A stretch of DNA of 64,000 nucleotides from Leifsonia sp. 466MF (GCF_900100265.1 NZ_LT629696.1:2418001-2482000), one strand, 5' to 3'; numbered from the stretch's first letter, positions 27,312 to 37,476 are shown. Translations and numbers: made by a program. The notes: generated from the sequence alone by a model not told the origin.

Positions 27312-29540
27312 CTAGCGGTGGTCGTTCTCGTGGCCGTGCGAGTGCGCGTTGCCGTGGCCGTTGGTCGGCGCCGGCATCGACTTCTGCACCTGCATCAGGA
27401 ACTCGACGTTGCTCGAGGTCTCCTTCAGGCGGCCGAGGACGATCTCGAGGGCCTGCTGCTGGTCGAGCCCGGCGAGGGCGCGGCGCAGCTTCCACGTGAT
27501 CTTGACCTCGTCCTGGCCCATGAGCATCTCCTCGCGGCGGGTGCCGGAGGCGTTCACGTCGACGGCCGGGAAGATGCGCTTGTCGGCCAGCTGGCGCGAC
27601 AGGCGGAGCTCCATGTTTCCGGTGCCCTTGAACTCCTCGAAGATGACCTCGTCCATCTTGGAGCCGGTCTCCACCAGCGCCGAGGCGAGGATGGTGAGCG
27701 AACCGCCGTGCTCGATGTTGCGCGCGGCGCCGAAGAACCGCTTCGGCGGGTACAGCGCCGAGGCGTCGACACCACCGGAGAGGATGCGGCCGGAGGCCGG
27801 CGCGGTCAGGTTGTACGCGCGGCCGAGGCGGGTGATCGAGTCGAGCAGCACGACGACGTCGTGGCCCAGCTCGACGAGGCGCTTCGCACGCTCGATGGCG
27901 AGCTCGGCGACCGTGGTGTGGTCCTCGGCCGGACGGTCGAAGGTGGAGGCGATGACCTCCCCCTTCACCGTGCGCTGCATGTCGGTGACCTCTTCGGGAC
28001 GCTCGTCCACCAGCACGACCATGAGGTGGACCTCAGGGTTGTTGGCGGTGATCGCGTTCGCGATCTGCTGCATCACGATGGTCTTGCCGGCCTTGGGCGG
28101 TGCGACGATGAGACCGCGCTGGCCCTTTCCGATCGGGGCGACCAGGTCGATGATCCGCTGGGTGAGCTTGCTGGGCTCGGTCTCCAGGCGCAGGCGCTCC
28201 TGCGGGTACAGCGGGGTAAGCTTGCCGAACTCCACACGGGTAGCCGCCTCGTCCGGGGTCTGCCCGTTGATCGAGTCGACCTTCACCAGCGCGTTGTACT
28301 TCTGGCGGCTGTTGTTCTCGCCCTCGCGCGGTTGGCGGATGGCGCCGACGACGGCGTCGCCCTTGCGGAGGTTGTACTTCTTGACCTGGCCGAGCGAGAC
28401 GTACACGTCGCTGGCGCCCGGGAGGTACCCGGTCGTCCGCACGAACGCGTAGTTGTCGAGCACGTCGAGGATGCCGGCGACGGGGATGAGGACGTCGTCG
28501 TCGGACAGCTCCGGCTCGAACTCGTCACCCGGGGCGCCGCCGCGGCGCTTGCGGTTGCGGTCGCGGTAGCGGCCGCGGTCGCCCTCGAGCTGCTGCTGGG
28601 CGTTCTGGCCGCGGTTCTGCTGGCCGTCGCCCTGCTGGCCGCCCTGTTGCAGGTCCTTCGGCTGGTTCTGGCCCTGCGCCTGGCCCTGCTCGTTCTGCTG
28701 GCCGTTGTTCTTGTTGCGGTTGCGGTTGCGGCGGTTGCGGCCCTGGCCCTGCTGCTCGCCGGCGTTGTCGCCCTGCTCGCCCTGCTGGACGTCGCCCTGC
28801 GGCGCGTCGGCCTGCTGGCCCTGCTCCGCCTGCGGCTGCTGGACGTCGCGCTGCTGGCCGTCGCGCTGCTGGCCGTCGCGGTTCTGGTCGGCGCCCTGGT
28901 CGCCGTTCTGGCCGCCCTGGCCGCGACCGCGGCGACGGCGTCCGCCGCCCTGGTTCTGGCCGTTGCTCTGCTCGTCCTGCGCGCCCTGCCCGTTCTGGCC
29001 GCGCGCCTGCTCGCGGGAGGCGAGTGCGGAGTCGAGCAGCGCATCCACATCGGGGATGAGCGACTCGACGCCCGTGGCGCCGGAGTTGACGTGCGATCCG
29101 GCGGCGACGCCGGATCCGGCGGTGGCACCGGCGATGCCCGTGCCGTCGGGGCTCGACACGCGGCGCGAGCCGCGGCGACGTCCGCCGGTCTGCTCGGCGG
29201 AGGCGTCCGCCTGCGGGAGCACGGGGTCGCCCACGGTGGGCTCGACGCGCTCGGCCCCTGCGGGCTCGGCGATGAGCGGCTCAGCGATGAGCGGCTCGGT
29301 GAGCACCTGGGAGGCGGCGGCCGGCTCGGCGGCCGGCTCCTCGGTCTCGGGAAGCTCGAGGGTGTCGGCCGGTGCGGAGGCGGCGCGCGCTGCGGCGATC
29401 GCCTCGACCAGCTCGCCCTTGCGGAGCCGGGTTGCGCCCTGGAGCCCGAGCCCGGCGGCGAGAGCTTGCAGCTCTGCCACCTTGAGGCCGGTCAGGTCGC
29501 TGGTGTCCACGCCCCCGGCGTGGAGTTCGACATCAGTCAC
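27312..29540 (-). CDS. rho: Transcription termination factor Rho with large disordered insert
   Basis: About 742 aa from the chosen GTG, versus 419 in E. coli. An N-terminal Rho_N/SAP-like domain (TGLKVAELQALAAGLGLQGATRLRKGELVEAI) is followed by roughly 270 residues of low complexity, first Ala/Glu/Pro-rich, then extremely Gln/Asn/Gly/Arg-rich. Next comes the cold-shock RNA-binding domain (after RKRRGGAPG), then the hexameric ATPase with Walker A APPKAGKT and the Q/R-loop region. It is an RNA-dependent helicase that ends transcription. The GTG at 29540 was chosen for its AAAGGA 9 nt upstream; an in-frame GTG at 29594 is the alternative. Confidence 0.96.
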   Translation of the reverse strand: MTDVELHAGGVDTSDLTGLKVAELQALAAGLGLQGATRLRKGELVEAIAAARAASAPADTLELPETEEPAAEPAAASQVLTEPLIAEPLIAEPAGAERVEPTVGDPVLPQADASAEQTGGRRRGSRRVSSPDGTGIAGATAGSGVAAGSHVNSGATGVESLIPDVDALLDSALASREQARGQNGQGAQDEQSNGQNQGGGRRRRGRGQGGQNGDQGADQNRDGQQRDGQQRDVQQPQAEQGQQADAPQGDVQQGEQGDNAGEQQGQGRNRRNRNRNKNNGQQNEQGQAQGQNQPKDLQQGGQQGDGQQNRGQNAQQQLEGDRGRYRDRNRKRRGGAPGDEFEPELSDDDVLIPVAGILDVLDNYAFVRTTGYLPGASDVYVSLGQVKKYNLRKGDAVVGAIRQPREGENNSRQKYNALVKVDSINGQTPDEAATRVEFGKLTPLYPQERLRLETEPSKLTQRIIDLVAPIGKGQRGLIVAPPKAGKTIVMQQIANAITANNPEVHLMVVLVDERPEEVTDMQRTVKGEVIASTFDRPAEDHTTVAELAIERAKRLVELGHDVVVLLDSITRLGRAYNLTAPASGRILSGGVDASALYPPKRFFGAARNIEHGGSLTILASALVETGSKMDEVIFEEFKGTGNMELRLSRQLADKRIFPAVDVNASGTRREEMLMGQDEVKITWKLRRALAGLDQQQALEIVLGRLKETSSNVEFLMQVQKSMPAPTNGHGNAHSHGHENDHR

Positions 29541-29560
29541 GGAAGAGGATCCTTTCCCCC

Positions 29561-29577
29561 GGCGCGCCTTACGCGCC
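29561..29577 (-). other. Small hairpin in the rho leader
   Basis: GGCGCG-CCTTA-CGCGCC, perfect 6-bp arms, lies about 20 nt ahead of the chosen rho start and next to its Shine-Dalgarno. It could influence rho translation; no experimental basis is visible. Confidence 0.4.
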
Positions 29578-29759
29578 GTCTGAAGCTTCGTCACATGAAC
29601 TGCCGGGAACGTGCTGCGTTCGGATCCGCGCTACGTCGCCGCCCGGGTTCTCCGGAAAGGGAGAGCCGGGAAGGCAGGCAGGAGTGACGGCATGATTGCT
29701 AGGAGATCACCCGGAAGCGGAATTCGCTCGTGACGCGGGTTCTTCACGGGTGCGACTGC

Positions 29760-29765
29760 AGTTTA
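29760..29765 (-). promoter_or_regulatory. Candidate rho promoter with long leader
   Basis: TAAACT on the minus strand is the best -10 candidate in the 251-bp gap between thrB and rho. It would give a leader of about 210 nt. Long leaders are common in rho genes, which are autoregulated by Rho-dependent attenuation (family knowledge). The -35 is unclear. The gap otherwise contains no coding sequence I can support. Confidence 0.35.
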
Positions 29766-29791
29766 CCACCTCGCGGCGGGGCCGTCCGACG

Positions 29792-30760
29792 CTAGGCCGC
29801 TGGCGTGTCCGTCCGTGTCGTCGCGGCCTCGGCGGCGACACGGCTGACCGTCGCGCCCTTGAAGTCGACGGCGAGCATGAGCGGCTGCCAGCGGGTCTCG
29901 GCCGACTGCTCGACGAGGCGCGCGGCGGCCAGACGCTGGCTCGGGTCGCTCCCGAGCACGAGGATGGACGGGCCCGCGCCCGACACGACGGCGGCGAAGC
30001 CGTTCTCGCGCAGCAGCGTGATCAGCCGGTCGGTCTCGGGCATCGCCGAGGCCCGGTAGCTCTGGTGGAGCTTGTCCTCGGTCGCCGCGTGCAGCAGCTC
30101 GGGGCTCTGGATGAGAGCCGCGACCAGCAGGGCGGAGCGGGAGACGTTGAAGACGGCGTCCTCGTGGGGCACCGACTGCGGCTGGAGGCTTCGGGCGAGC
30201 GCGGTGGACATGACCGTCTCGGGCACGAGCACGAGCGGCGAGACGCCGCGGTGCACGATGAGCTTCTTGAACCGCGGACCCTCCGGGGTCACCCACGCGA
30301 TCGTCAGGCCGCCGAACAGGGCGGGCGCCACGTTGTCGGGGTGTCCCTCCATGTCGTTCGCGAGCGCCAGCAGCGTCTGCGCATCCAGGTCGACGACGCC
30401 CTCCAGCAGCCCCTTCGCGGCCATGATGCCGGAGACGATGGCGGCGCCGGAGGAGCCCATCCCCCGCCCGTGCGGGATGCTGTTGCGCGCCCGCAGATTC
30501 AGGCCGGGAAGCGGGATGCCGACGGCCTCGAAGGTGTGCGCGATCGCGCGGACGACGAGGTTGCTCTCGTCGGTCGCTACCTCTCCTTCACCCACACCGG
30601 TGACCTCGACGGTCGCACCGGGCTCGTCGCGGACGGAGACCTCGAGCTCGTCGTACAGCGCGAGGGCGAGGCCGAGCGTGTCGAATCCCGGTCCGAGGTT
30701 GGCGCTCGTCGCCGGGACCTTGACCGCGACGGTCCGGCCGCGGAGGTCGGGCGTGGTCAC
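29792..30760 (-). CDS. thrB: Homoserine kinase
   Basis: 322 aa GHMP kinase. N-terminal VKVPATSANLGPGFDTLGLAL is the substrate-binding signature (shown in part), and PHGRGMGSSGAAIV is the ATP-binding glycine loop. C-terminal VSGAGPSILVL is motif 3. It phosphorylates homoserine for ThrC. GTG start overlapping the thrC stop (GTGA). Last gene of lysA-hom-thrC-thrB. Confidence 0.96.
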   Translation of the reverse strand: MTTPDLRGRTVAVKVPATSANLGPGFDTLGLALALYDELEVSVRDEPGATVEVTGVGEGEVATDESNLVVRAIAHTFEAVGIPLPGLNLRARNSIPHGRGMGSSGAAIVSGIMAAKGLLEGVVDLDAQTLLALANDMEGHPDNVAPALFGGLTIAWVTPEGPRFKKLIVHRGVSPLVLVPETVMSTALARSLQPQSVPHEDAVFNVSRSALLVAALIQSPELLHAATEDKLHQSYRASAMPETDRLITLLRENGFAAVVSGAGPSILVLGSDPSQRLAAARLVEQSAETRWQPLMLAVDFKGATVSRVAAEAATTRTDTPAA

Positions 30761-31881
30761 GCGGTCGCCTCTGCGGCCGAGGTCTGCCCGGCGGGCGCCA
30801 GGCCGAGCACGTCGGCGATGGCGGTCGTGTCGACCGGGACGACGGTCGGCTGGACGTCGGAGCCGTCGGCCGTGCGGAGGGCCCACTGCGGGTCCTTCAG
30901 GCCGTGGCCGGTGACGGTGAGGACGACGGTCGCGCCGGCGGGGATCACTCCGGCCTCCGAGCGCTCCAGGAGCCCGGCGACGCTGATCGCGGACGCCGGC
31001 TCGACGAAGATGCCGACCTCGGCGGAGAGGATGCGGTGCGCCTCGAGGATCTTGGCGTCGCTGATCGCTCCGAACCAGCCGTCGCTGTCGTCGCGGGCGT
31101 TCAGTGCGAGCTCCCACGACGCCGGGTTGCCGATGCGGATCGCGGTGGCGATCGTGTCGGGGTCCTTCACGGCGTGGCCGAGGACGATGGGGGCGCTCCC
31201 CGCGGCCTGGAAGCCGAACATCCGGGGCAGCTTGGTGGACTCGCCACGCTGCAGCTCCTCGGTGTAGCCGCGGTGGTAGGCCGTGTAGTTGCCGGCGTTG
31301 CCGACCGGGACCAGGTGGAAGTCCGGGGCGTCGCCCAGGGCCTCGACGACCTCGAAGGCGGCGGTCTTCTGCCCCTCGATGCGGTCGGGGTTCACGGAGT
31401 TCACCAGGTGCACCGGGTAGTTGGTGGCCAGCTCGCGCGCGATGTCGAGGCAGTCGTCGAAGTTGCCCTGCACCTGCAGCAGCTGGGCGTTGTGCGCGAT
31501 GGCCTGGCTGAGCTTGCCCATCGCGATCTTGCCCTCTGGCACGAGCACGACCGACTGGATGCCCGCGTGCGTCGCGTAGGCGGCGGCCGACGCCGAGGTG
31601 TTGCCGGTGGAGGCGCAGATGACCGCCTTCGCACCGTGCTCGACGGCCTTGGAGATCGCCATGGTCATGCCGCGGTCCTTGAAGGATCCGGTCGGGTTCA
31701 TGCCCTCGAACTTCACGTACACGTCGGCGCCCGTCCGCGCGGACAGCGCGGGGGCCGGGATGAGCGGCGTGCCGCCCTCGCCCAGCGTGACGATCGGAGT
31801 GGCATCGGAGATGTTCAGGCGGTCCGCGTACTCGCGGAGGACGCCGCGCCACTGACGACTGTAGGCCTTCGGCTGGGGCAT
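30757..31881 (-). CDS. thrC: Threonine synthase
   Basis: 374 aa. PLP Lys68 in MNPTGSFKDRGM; phosphate loop after SVNPDRIEGQKT and VPVGNAGNYT. It converts O-phosphohomoserine to threonine. The length and the GSFKDRG motif fit the short actinobacterial class rather than the 430-aa E. coli type. Its ATG shares a base with the hom stop (TAATG) and its stop overlaps the thrB start. Confidence 0.96.
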   Translation of the reverse strand: MPQPKAYSRQWRGVLREYADRLNISDATPIVTLGEGGTPLIPAPALSARTGADVYVKFEGMNPTGSFKDRGMTMAISKAVEHGAKAVICASTGNTSASAAAYATHAGIQSVVLVPEGKIAMGKLSQAIAHNAQLLQVQGNFDDCLDIARELATNYPVHLVNSVNPDRIEGQKTAAFEVVEALGDAPDFHLVPVGNAGNYTAYHRGYTEELQRGESTKLPRMFGFQAAGSAPIVLGHAVKDPDTIATAIRIGNPASWELALNARDDSDGWFGAISDAKILEAHRILSAEVGIFVEPASAISVAGLLERSEAGVIPAGATVVLTVTGHGLKDPQWALRTADGSDVQPTVVPVDTTAIADVLGLAPAGQTSAAEATA

Positions 31882-33254
31882 TACGATCCTTCGACTCGGA
31901 GAACGGAAGAGATGGCGGTCACGACGTCGCTCGCCGCGAGAGCCTCGACGGTGGCCGCGAGTGCGGCCTCCTCGGCTTCGTGGGTGCCGATCACCAGGGT
32001 AGCGGTGGCCGTCCCGCCGCCGTGAATCGGCCCGGTCGCGGCGGATGCCGCTCCGGCGATCGCGACGGGTCCTGTTGCGGTGTTCGGCACAGACTGCTGC
32101 ACGGTCTCGACGCTGACGTCGCCGTCGCTCAGGATGCGCGCGACCGCGGCGAGGACGCCCGGCTGGTCCTCGACGTCGAGGGTGATCTGGTAGCGGGTGA
32201 CGACGCGGCCGATGTCGAGCACCGGCAGGTCGGCGTGCGTGGACTCGGCGACGCCAGGGCCGCCCACCACGTGCCGCCGCGCGGCGGAGACGACGTCGCC
32301 GAGCACGGCCGACGCGGTCTCGACACCGCCGGCACCCGCGCCGTAGAACATGAGGTCGCCAGCGGCGGCCGCCTGGACGAACACCGCGTTGTGGGCGCCG
32401 TGCACGGCGGCGAGCGGGTGGTCGCGGCTGATCAGCGCCGGGTAGACGCGGGCTGAGACGCCCTCCTCCCCCGTCTCCGGGTCGGTCAGACGCTCGCAGA
32501 TCGCCAGGAGCTTGATGACCGCGCCGGCCTCGCGGGCCGCATCCACCTGCGCCTTGGTGACGCTCGTGATGCCCTCGCGGTAGACGCGCTCCAGCGGCAC
32601 GACGGTGTGGAAGGCCAGGCTGGCCAGGATGGCCGCCTTCTGCGCCGCGTCGTACCCGCCGATGTCTGCGGTCGGGTCGGCCTCGGCGTATCCGCGGTCT
32701 GTGGCCGTCGCCAGCGCGTCCTGCAGCGTCTCGCCGTTCACGTCCATCCGGTCGAGCACGAAGTTCGTCGTGCCGTTGACGATGCCGAGGATGCGGTTGA
32801 TGCGGTCGCCCGCGAGGCTGTCGCGCAGCGGCCGGATGATCGGGATGGCGCCGGCGACGGCCGCCTCGTAGTAGAGCTGCGCGCCGACCTGCTCGGCGGC
32901 GTCGAACAGCTCGGGGCCGTGCGTCGCCAGTAGCGCTTTGTTGGCGGTGATGACGTCGGCACCGGAGTTCAGCGCCTCCAGCACGTAGCCGCGGGCCGGC
33001 TCGATGCCGCCCATCAGCTCCACGACGATGTCGGCGCCGAGGATCAGCGAGGAGGCGTCGGTGGTGAACAGCTCGCGCGGCAGGTCGGTGTCGCGCGGCG
33101 CATCCACGTCGCGGACGGCGATGCCCACCAGCTCGAGGCGTGCGCCGATGCGGGAGGCGAACTCGTCGCCCTGCGAAAGCAGGAGGCGCGCCACCTGCGA
33201 TCCGACGGAGCCGGCCCCGAGCAGGGCGACACGGAGGTTGCGGTACTCGATCAT
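31881..33254 (-). CDS. hom: Homoserine dehydrogenase
   Basis: 457 aa. NAD(P) site LLGAGSVGSQVARLL at 11-25; catalytic region around ADIGGYDAAQKAAIL; C-terminal ACT domain (LDVEDQPGVLAAVARILSD near 365) for threonine feedback. It makes homoserine from aspartate semialdehyde. It is a monofunctional enzyme, not fused to aspartokinase. Overlaps lysA (ATGA) and thrC (TAATG), so lysine and threonine branches are translated together. Confidence 0.97.
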   Translation of the reverse strand: MIEYRNLRVALLGAGSVGSQVARLLLSQGDEFASRIGARLELVGIAVRDVDAPRDTDLPRELFTTDASSLILGADIVVELMGGIEPARGYVLEALNSGADVITANKALLATHGPELFDAAEQVGAQLYYEAAVAGAIPIIRPLRDSLAGDRINRILGIVNGTTNFVLDRMDVNGETLQDALATATDRGYAEADPTADIGGYDAAQKAAILASLAFHTVVPLERVYREGITSVTKAQVDAAREAGAVIKLLAICERLTDPETGEEGVSARVYPALISRDHPLAAVHGAHNAVFVQAAAAGDLMFYGAGAGGVETASAVLGDVVSAARRHVVGGPGVAESTHADLPVLDIGRVVTRYQITLDVEDQPGVLAAVARILSDGDVSVETVQQSVPNTATGPVAIAGAASAATGPIHGGGTATATLVIGTHEAEEAALAATVEALAASDVVTAISSVLRVEGS

Positions 33255-34708
33255 GCCTGGCTGCGCTCCTTCGACGCGGAAACGGTGGATGCGGGCGCCG
33301 TGTAGCCGGCGTCGCGCGCGAGGAGGTCCTCGATGGTCTCGCCGCGGACGATCACCCGCGCCTCTCCGTCGCGCACCGCGACGACCGGAGGCCGCCCGAT
33401 GTGGTTGTAGTTGCTGGACAGCGGCCAGCAGTAGGCGCCCGTCGCGGGCACGGCGAGCAGGTCACCGGGCTGGATGTCGCCGGGCAGGTACTCCGCGTCG
33501 ACGACGATGTCGCCGCTCTCGCAGTGCTTGCCGGCGACGCGCACGAGGGCCGGAGCGGCCGGCGAGACGCGGTTCGCGATCCTGGCCGAGTAGTCGGCGC
33601 CGTAGAGCGCGGGGCGGGCGTTGTCGCTCATCCCGCCGTCGACGCTGACGTATCGGCGGACCGCGGTCTCGCCGTCGTCCTGGAACGCGACCGGAACGTC
33701 CTTCGTGGTGCCGACGGTGTACAGCGTCAGACCGGCGGTGCCGATGATCGACCGGCCCGGCTCGAACGCGACGACCGGCGTCGGGATGTCGAGCTCCTCG
33801 CATCCCGCCGCCACCGTCTCCGCGATGCGCCGGGCGAGCTCGCCGATCGGCGCGGGGTCGTCGGCGGACGTGTAGGCGATGCCGAAGCCGCCGCCGAGGT
33901 TCAGCTCGGGCACGTCGCCGCCCGCGAGGAGCTCCTTGTGGAGCGTGAGCAGCCGGGCGGCCGACTCCGCGAAGCCGTCCGCGCCGAAGATCTGCGAGCC
34001 GATGTGGCAGTGCAGACCGCGGAACGCGAGGGAGGCGTGCGACCGGATCAGCGCGACGGCTTCTGCCGCCTGCTCCAGCGCGATGCCGAACTTCTGGTCC
34101 TCGTGGGCGGTCGCGAGGAACGCGTGGGTGTGCGCGTGCACGCCGCTGTTCACCCGTAGGCGGACGCTCTGGACCACGCTGTGGCGCTCGGCTGCGGCGG
34201 CGACGCGGCCGATCTCTTGCACGCTGTCGATGATGATGGCGCCGATGCCGGCCTCGACCGCCCGGTCGATCTCGGCGAGCGACTTGTTGTTGCCGTGGAA
34301 GCCGATGCGCTCCGGGTCGACCCCGGCGGCCAGCGCGACGGCCAGCTCGCCCCCGCTGCAGACGTCGATGTTGAGGCCGGCCTCCGACATCCACCGCGCC
34401 ACCTCGATGCTGAGGAACGCCTTGCCTGCGTAGTAGACCTTCGCGGCGGTGCCGATCTCGGCGAACGCGCGGTCGAAAGCCTCGCGCACCTCGACGGCGC
34501 GCGCCCTGGCGTCCTCCTCGTCGATCACGTACAGCGGCGTGCCGAAGCGGGCGGCGAGCTCGCTCGCCGCGAGACCGCCGACGACCAGCTCTCCCGCGTC
34601 GCGATCGACCGTCCGGGACCAGAGGCCCGGGGCGAGCGCGTTCACATCCGCGGGCACGTGCAGCCACGGCGGGGCGAGCGGGTTGGACGCAGCGACAGGA
34701 TCAGCCAT
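33251..34708 (-). CDS. lysA: Diaminopimelate decarboxylase
   Basis: 485 aa from the ATG encoding MADPVAASNP, chosen because GAGG lies 7 nt upstream; an in-frame GTG four codons earlier is the alternative. PLP Lys96 in VYYAGKAFL; active-site CESGD near the C-terminus; EPGRSI phosphate loop. It decarboxylates meso-diaminopimelate to lysine. First gene of the lysine/threonine operon, 122 bp after the DUF2993 gene. Confidence 0.96.
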   Translation of the reverse strand: MADPVAASNPLAPPWLHVPADVNALAPGLWSRTVDRDAGELVVGGLAASELAARFGTPLYVIDEEDARARAVEVREAFDRAFAEIGTAAKVYYAGKAFLSIEVARWMSEAGLNIDVCSGGELAVALAAGVDPERIGFHGNNKSLAEIDRAVEAGIGAIIIDSVQEIGRVAAAAERHSVVQSVRLRVNSGVHAHTHAFLATAHEDQKFGIALEQAAEAVALIRSHASLAFRGLHCHIGSQIFGADGFAESAARLLTLHKELLAGGDVPELNLGGGFGIAYTSADDPAPIGELARRIAETVAAGCEELDIPTPVVAFEPGRSIIGTAGLTLYTVGTTKDVPVAFQDDGETAVRRYVSVDGGMSDNARPALYGADYSARIANRVSPAAPALVRVAGKHCESGDIVVDAEYLPGDIQPGDLLAVPATGAYCWPLSSNYNHIGRPPVVAVRDGEARVIVRGETIEDLLARDAGYTAPASTVSASKERSQA

Positions 34709-34830
34709 AGGGAACCTCACGGGTGGCGACGAGTGGGGGTCTCCTAGGCGAGCGGACCCGGATTGGCCCCTGAAGCCGGTGGAGATGACAGCAGAAGTCT
34801 ATCCAGGCCGCACGACACGCTCGGTGCGTG

Positions 34831-35628
34831 TTACGAACAGCTCCCCTTGCTGGCCATGAACTTCTGGTCGAGGACGAAGTCGCTCGCGGTCAGCTCGACG
34901 GTGGCGTGGCCAGGGGTCACCTGGATGTCGGACACCTCGACGCCGTCGGGGAGGTACTGCGCCGCGCACACCGGGAACGGGCCCTGCGAGGTCAGCGCCT
35001 GCAGCAGACGGCTGAGGTTGACGTCGCCGGCTCCGGTCGTCAGGTTGGCCTTGTCCGGCTTCAGCAGCACCTGCTTGCCAGCGGCCTCGGGCGTCGCTGT
35101 CACGGTGTAGCCGACGGGGAGGCCGAGCAGGTCGATCTTCCCGTCGTAGCCGATCGTGCCGTCGCCGAGGGTGATGTCTCCGGTCGCTCCGGGGATCTTC
35201 ACGAGGGTGTTCAGCGACTCCTGGCTGATGCGCAAGGTGCCGGTCGCGTCGGCGATGGGCTTCGAGAAGTCGGCCGGGACGCCGGTGGCGACGACGGTCG
35301 CGCTCAGCGGGGCTCCCTGCACGACGAGCTTCGGCGCATCCAGCTCGACCCTCTGGAAGGAGCCGGACAGGTACTGCTGCAGCACGGAGAAGCCGCCGAT
35401 GTGCGTCCTCACCTCGCCGCGGATGTCGGCCGGCAGGTTCTTCTCGATCTCGTCGGACACCCGCTGCTCGGCGTAGGCACGCGCGGCCGTGTCGACCACG
35501 ACGAGCAGCACCACGATCACGACGACCGGGATGCCGATGGCGAGCAGGAGGCGCAGCCACCGCGGACGCCGGCGACGTGTCGCTGCGGCCTGCGGCTCGG
35601 GGATCACCTGGGTGGTGTTGTCGCTCAT
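34831..35628 (-). CDS. DUF2993 (LmeA-like) membrane-anchored lipid-binding protein
   Basis: 265 aa. A cytoplasmic Arg-rich stretch (RRRRPRWLR) precedes one membrane helix (about 27-47), then an extracytoplasmic DUF2993 domain. Mycobacterial LmeA of this family binds phosphoinositides and helps lipomannan maturation (family knowledge); whether that holds here is unknown. It ends KFMASKGSCS with a lone C-terminal Cys. It follows argS by 18 bp on the same strand and is probably cotranscribed. Confidence 0.85.
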   Translation of the reverse strand: MSDNTTQVIPEPQAAATRRRRPRWLRLLLAIGIPVVVIVVLLVVVDTAARAYAEQRVSDEIEKNLPADIRGEVRTHIGGFSVLQQYLSGSFQRVELDAPKLVVQGAPLSATVVATGVPADFSKPIADATGTLRISQESLNTLVKIPGATGDITLGDGTIGYDGKIDLLGLPVGYTVTATPEAAGKQVLLKPDKANLTTGAGDVNLSRLLQALTSQGPFPVCAAQYLPDGVEVSDIQVTPGHATVELTASDFVLDQKFMASKGSCS

Positions 35629-35646
35629 CCGGTCGTCATCCGTTCG

Positions 35647-37335
35647 CTACATGCGGTCCGGCGCGGAGACCCCGAGCAGGCCGAGGCCGTTGCGGATCAC
35701 CTGGCCGGTCGCGTCGTTCAGCCAGAGGCGGGTGCGGTGCAGGTCGGTCACCGGCTCCTCGCCGTGCGGCAGCACGCGCGTCGAGCCGTCGCGGACGGCG
35801 TACCAGGCGTGGTAGAGGCCGGCGAGCTCCTCGATGTAGCGGGCGACGCGGTGCGGCTCGCGCAGCTCGGCCGCCTGGGCGACCACGCGCGGGAACTCCT
35901 GCAGACCGCCCAGCAGCGCCGACTCGGTCTCGTGCGTGAGCAGCTCCGGCGCGAAGGCGCTGTGGTCGACTCCCGCCTTCTCGGCGTTCGCCGCCACCGA
36001 GCGGGTGCGCGCGTGGGCGTACTGCACGTAGTAGACGGGGTTCTCGTTGCTGCGCTTGGTCAGCAGGTCGAGGTCGATGTCGAGCTGCGAGTCGGTCGAC
36101 GAGCGCACCAGGGCGTAGCGTGCGGCGTCGACGCCCACCGCATCCACCAGGTCGTCGAGCGTCACGATGGTGCCCGCGCGCTTGGACATGCGGACGGGCT
36201 CGCCGTCCTTCACCAGGTTGACCATCTGGCCGATGAGGATCTGCAGGTTCTCGTTCGGCTTGTCGCCGAACGCCTCGACCATGGCCATCATGCGGCCGAT
36301 GTAGCCGTGGTGGTCGGCGCCCAGCATGATGATGTTCTGCTCGAAGCCGCGCTCGCGCTTGTCGAGGTAGTAGCCGAGGTCGCCGGAGATGTAGGCGGGC
36401 TCGCCGTTGGAGCGGATGATCACGCGATCGCGGTCATCGCCGAACGTCGTGGTGCGCAGCCAGATGGCGCCGTCGGCCTCGAAGATGTGGCCCTGCTCGC
36501 GCAGTCGTGCGATGGCACGGTCGACCGCACCGGACTCGTGCAGGGAGTCTTCGTGGAAGTAGACGTCGAAGTCCACGCCGAACGAGTGCAGGCGGTCCTT
36601 GATCTCCTGGAACATCAATTGGGTGCCCGCCGAGCGGAACACCTCCTGCTGCTGCTCGCGCGGAAGGGCGGCGAGGTCGCCGTCGAATCCCTGCACAACA
36701 CGCTCGGCGATCTCGCCGATGTAGCCGCCGCCGTAGCCGTCCTCCGGCGTCGGCTCGCCCAGGTAGGCGGCGAGCAGGCTGCGCGCGAACCGGTCGATCT
36801 GCGAACCGTGGTCGTTGAAGTAGTACTCGCGGGTCACGTCGGCGCCCTCGGCCTGCAGGATGCGGGCCAGGCTGTCGCCGACGGCCGCCCAGCGCGCGCC
36901 GCCCATGTGGACGGGGCCGGTCGGGTTGGCCGAGACGAACTCCAGGTTCACGGTCAGGCCGTCGTAGACGTCGCCGCGACCGTACGCGTCGCCGGACTCG
37001 ACGATGGTCTTGGCCAGCTGCCCGGCGGCCGCGGCCTCCAGGCGGAAGTTGATGAAGCCGGGACCGGCGACCTCGGCGGACGCCACACCGTCGATGCCGG
37101 CGGCGGCCGCGGCGATCTGCTCGGCGAGCTCGCGCGGGTTCGCCCCGACCTTCTTCGCGAGACGCATCGCCACGTTCGACGCCCAGTCGCCGTGGTCGCG
37201 GTTCTTCGGGCGCTCCAGCGGCACGTCGTCGACCGTGAGAGCGAGCTCGGGGATGTCCGCGCCGGCCGCTCGTCGCTGCTCGACCACCGTCGTCACGATG
37301 TCGAGGAGGGCGGCGGAGAGGTCAGCGGGAGTCAT
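35647..37335 (-). CDS. argS: Arginyl-tRNA synthetase
   Basis: 562 aa. Class I signatures: the HIGH motif as [10 protein letters not shown] (HMGG) and KMSKS as VRMSKRAGT, with the DALR anticodon-binding domain at the C-terminus (after about 440) ending in SAPDRM. It charges tRNA-Arg; a tRNA-Arg(CCG) gene lies 0.9 kb away. The ATG has no Shine-Dalgarno but TAGAAT 8 nt upstream, suggesting a leaderless or very short leader mRNA. Confidence 0.97.
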   Translation of the reverse strand: MTPADLSAALLDIVTTVVEQRRAAGADIPELALTVDDVPLERPKNRDHGDWASNVAMRLAKKVGANPRELAEQIAAAAAGIDGVASAEVAGPGFINFRLEAAAAGQLAKTIVESGDAYGRGDVYDGLTVNLEFVSANPTGPVHMGGARWAAVGDSLARILQAEGADVTREYYFNDHGSQIDRFARSLLAAYLGEPTPEDGYGGGYIGEIAERVVQGFDGDLAALPREQQQEVFRSAGTQLMFQEIKDRLHSFGVDFDVYFHEDSLHESGAVDRAIARLREQGHIFEADGAIWLRTTTFGDDRDRVIIRSNGEPAYISGDLGYYLDKRERGFEQNIIMLGADHHGYIGRMMAMVEAFGDKPNENLQILIGQMVNLVKDGEPVRMSKRAGTIVTLDDLVDAVGVDAARYALVRSSTDSQLDIDLDLLTKRSNENPVYYVQYAHARTRSVAANAEKAGVDHSAFAPELLTHETESALLGGLQEFPRVVAQAAELREPHRVARYIEELAGLYHAWYAVRDGSTRVLPHGEEPVTDLHRTRLWLNDATGQVIRNGLGLLGVSAPDRM

Positions 37336-37343
37336 GAGGATCG

Positions 37344-37349
37344 ATTCTA
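37344..37349 (-). promoter_or_regulatory. -10 element of argS (leaderless type)
   Basis: TAGAAT on the minus strand, 8 nt before the argS ATG. No matching -35 at 16-18 bp. Confidence 0.45.
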
Positions 37350-37476
37350 CCGGGCGGCCGCAGGGCACGGCGTCGGCGGGGCACGGCGGGCCGTCGGGTT
37401 CGCGGCGCGCGAATTGATAGGGTCATCGCGACGCGCGCTCCCGCACGGCGTGCCGAACAGAGAGACGAAAAGCCGA

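Noticed and set aside
27318..29687. A 789-codon plus-strand open frame antisense to rho
   Set aside because: Composition (Leu/Val/Ala runs mirroring the Gln/Gly-rich repeats) is what the complement of the rho insert gives; no domain or start signal.
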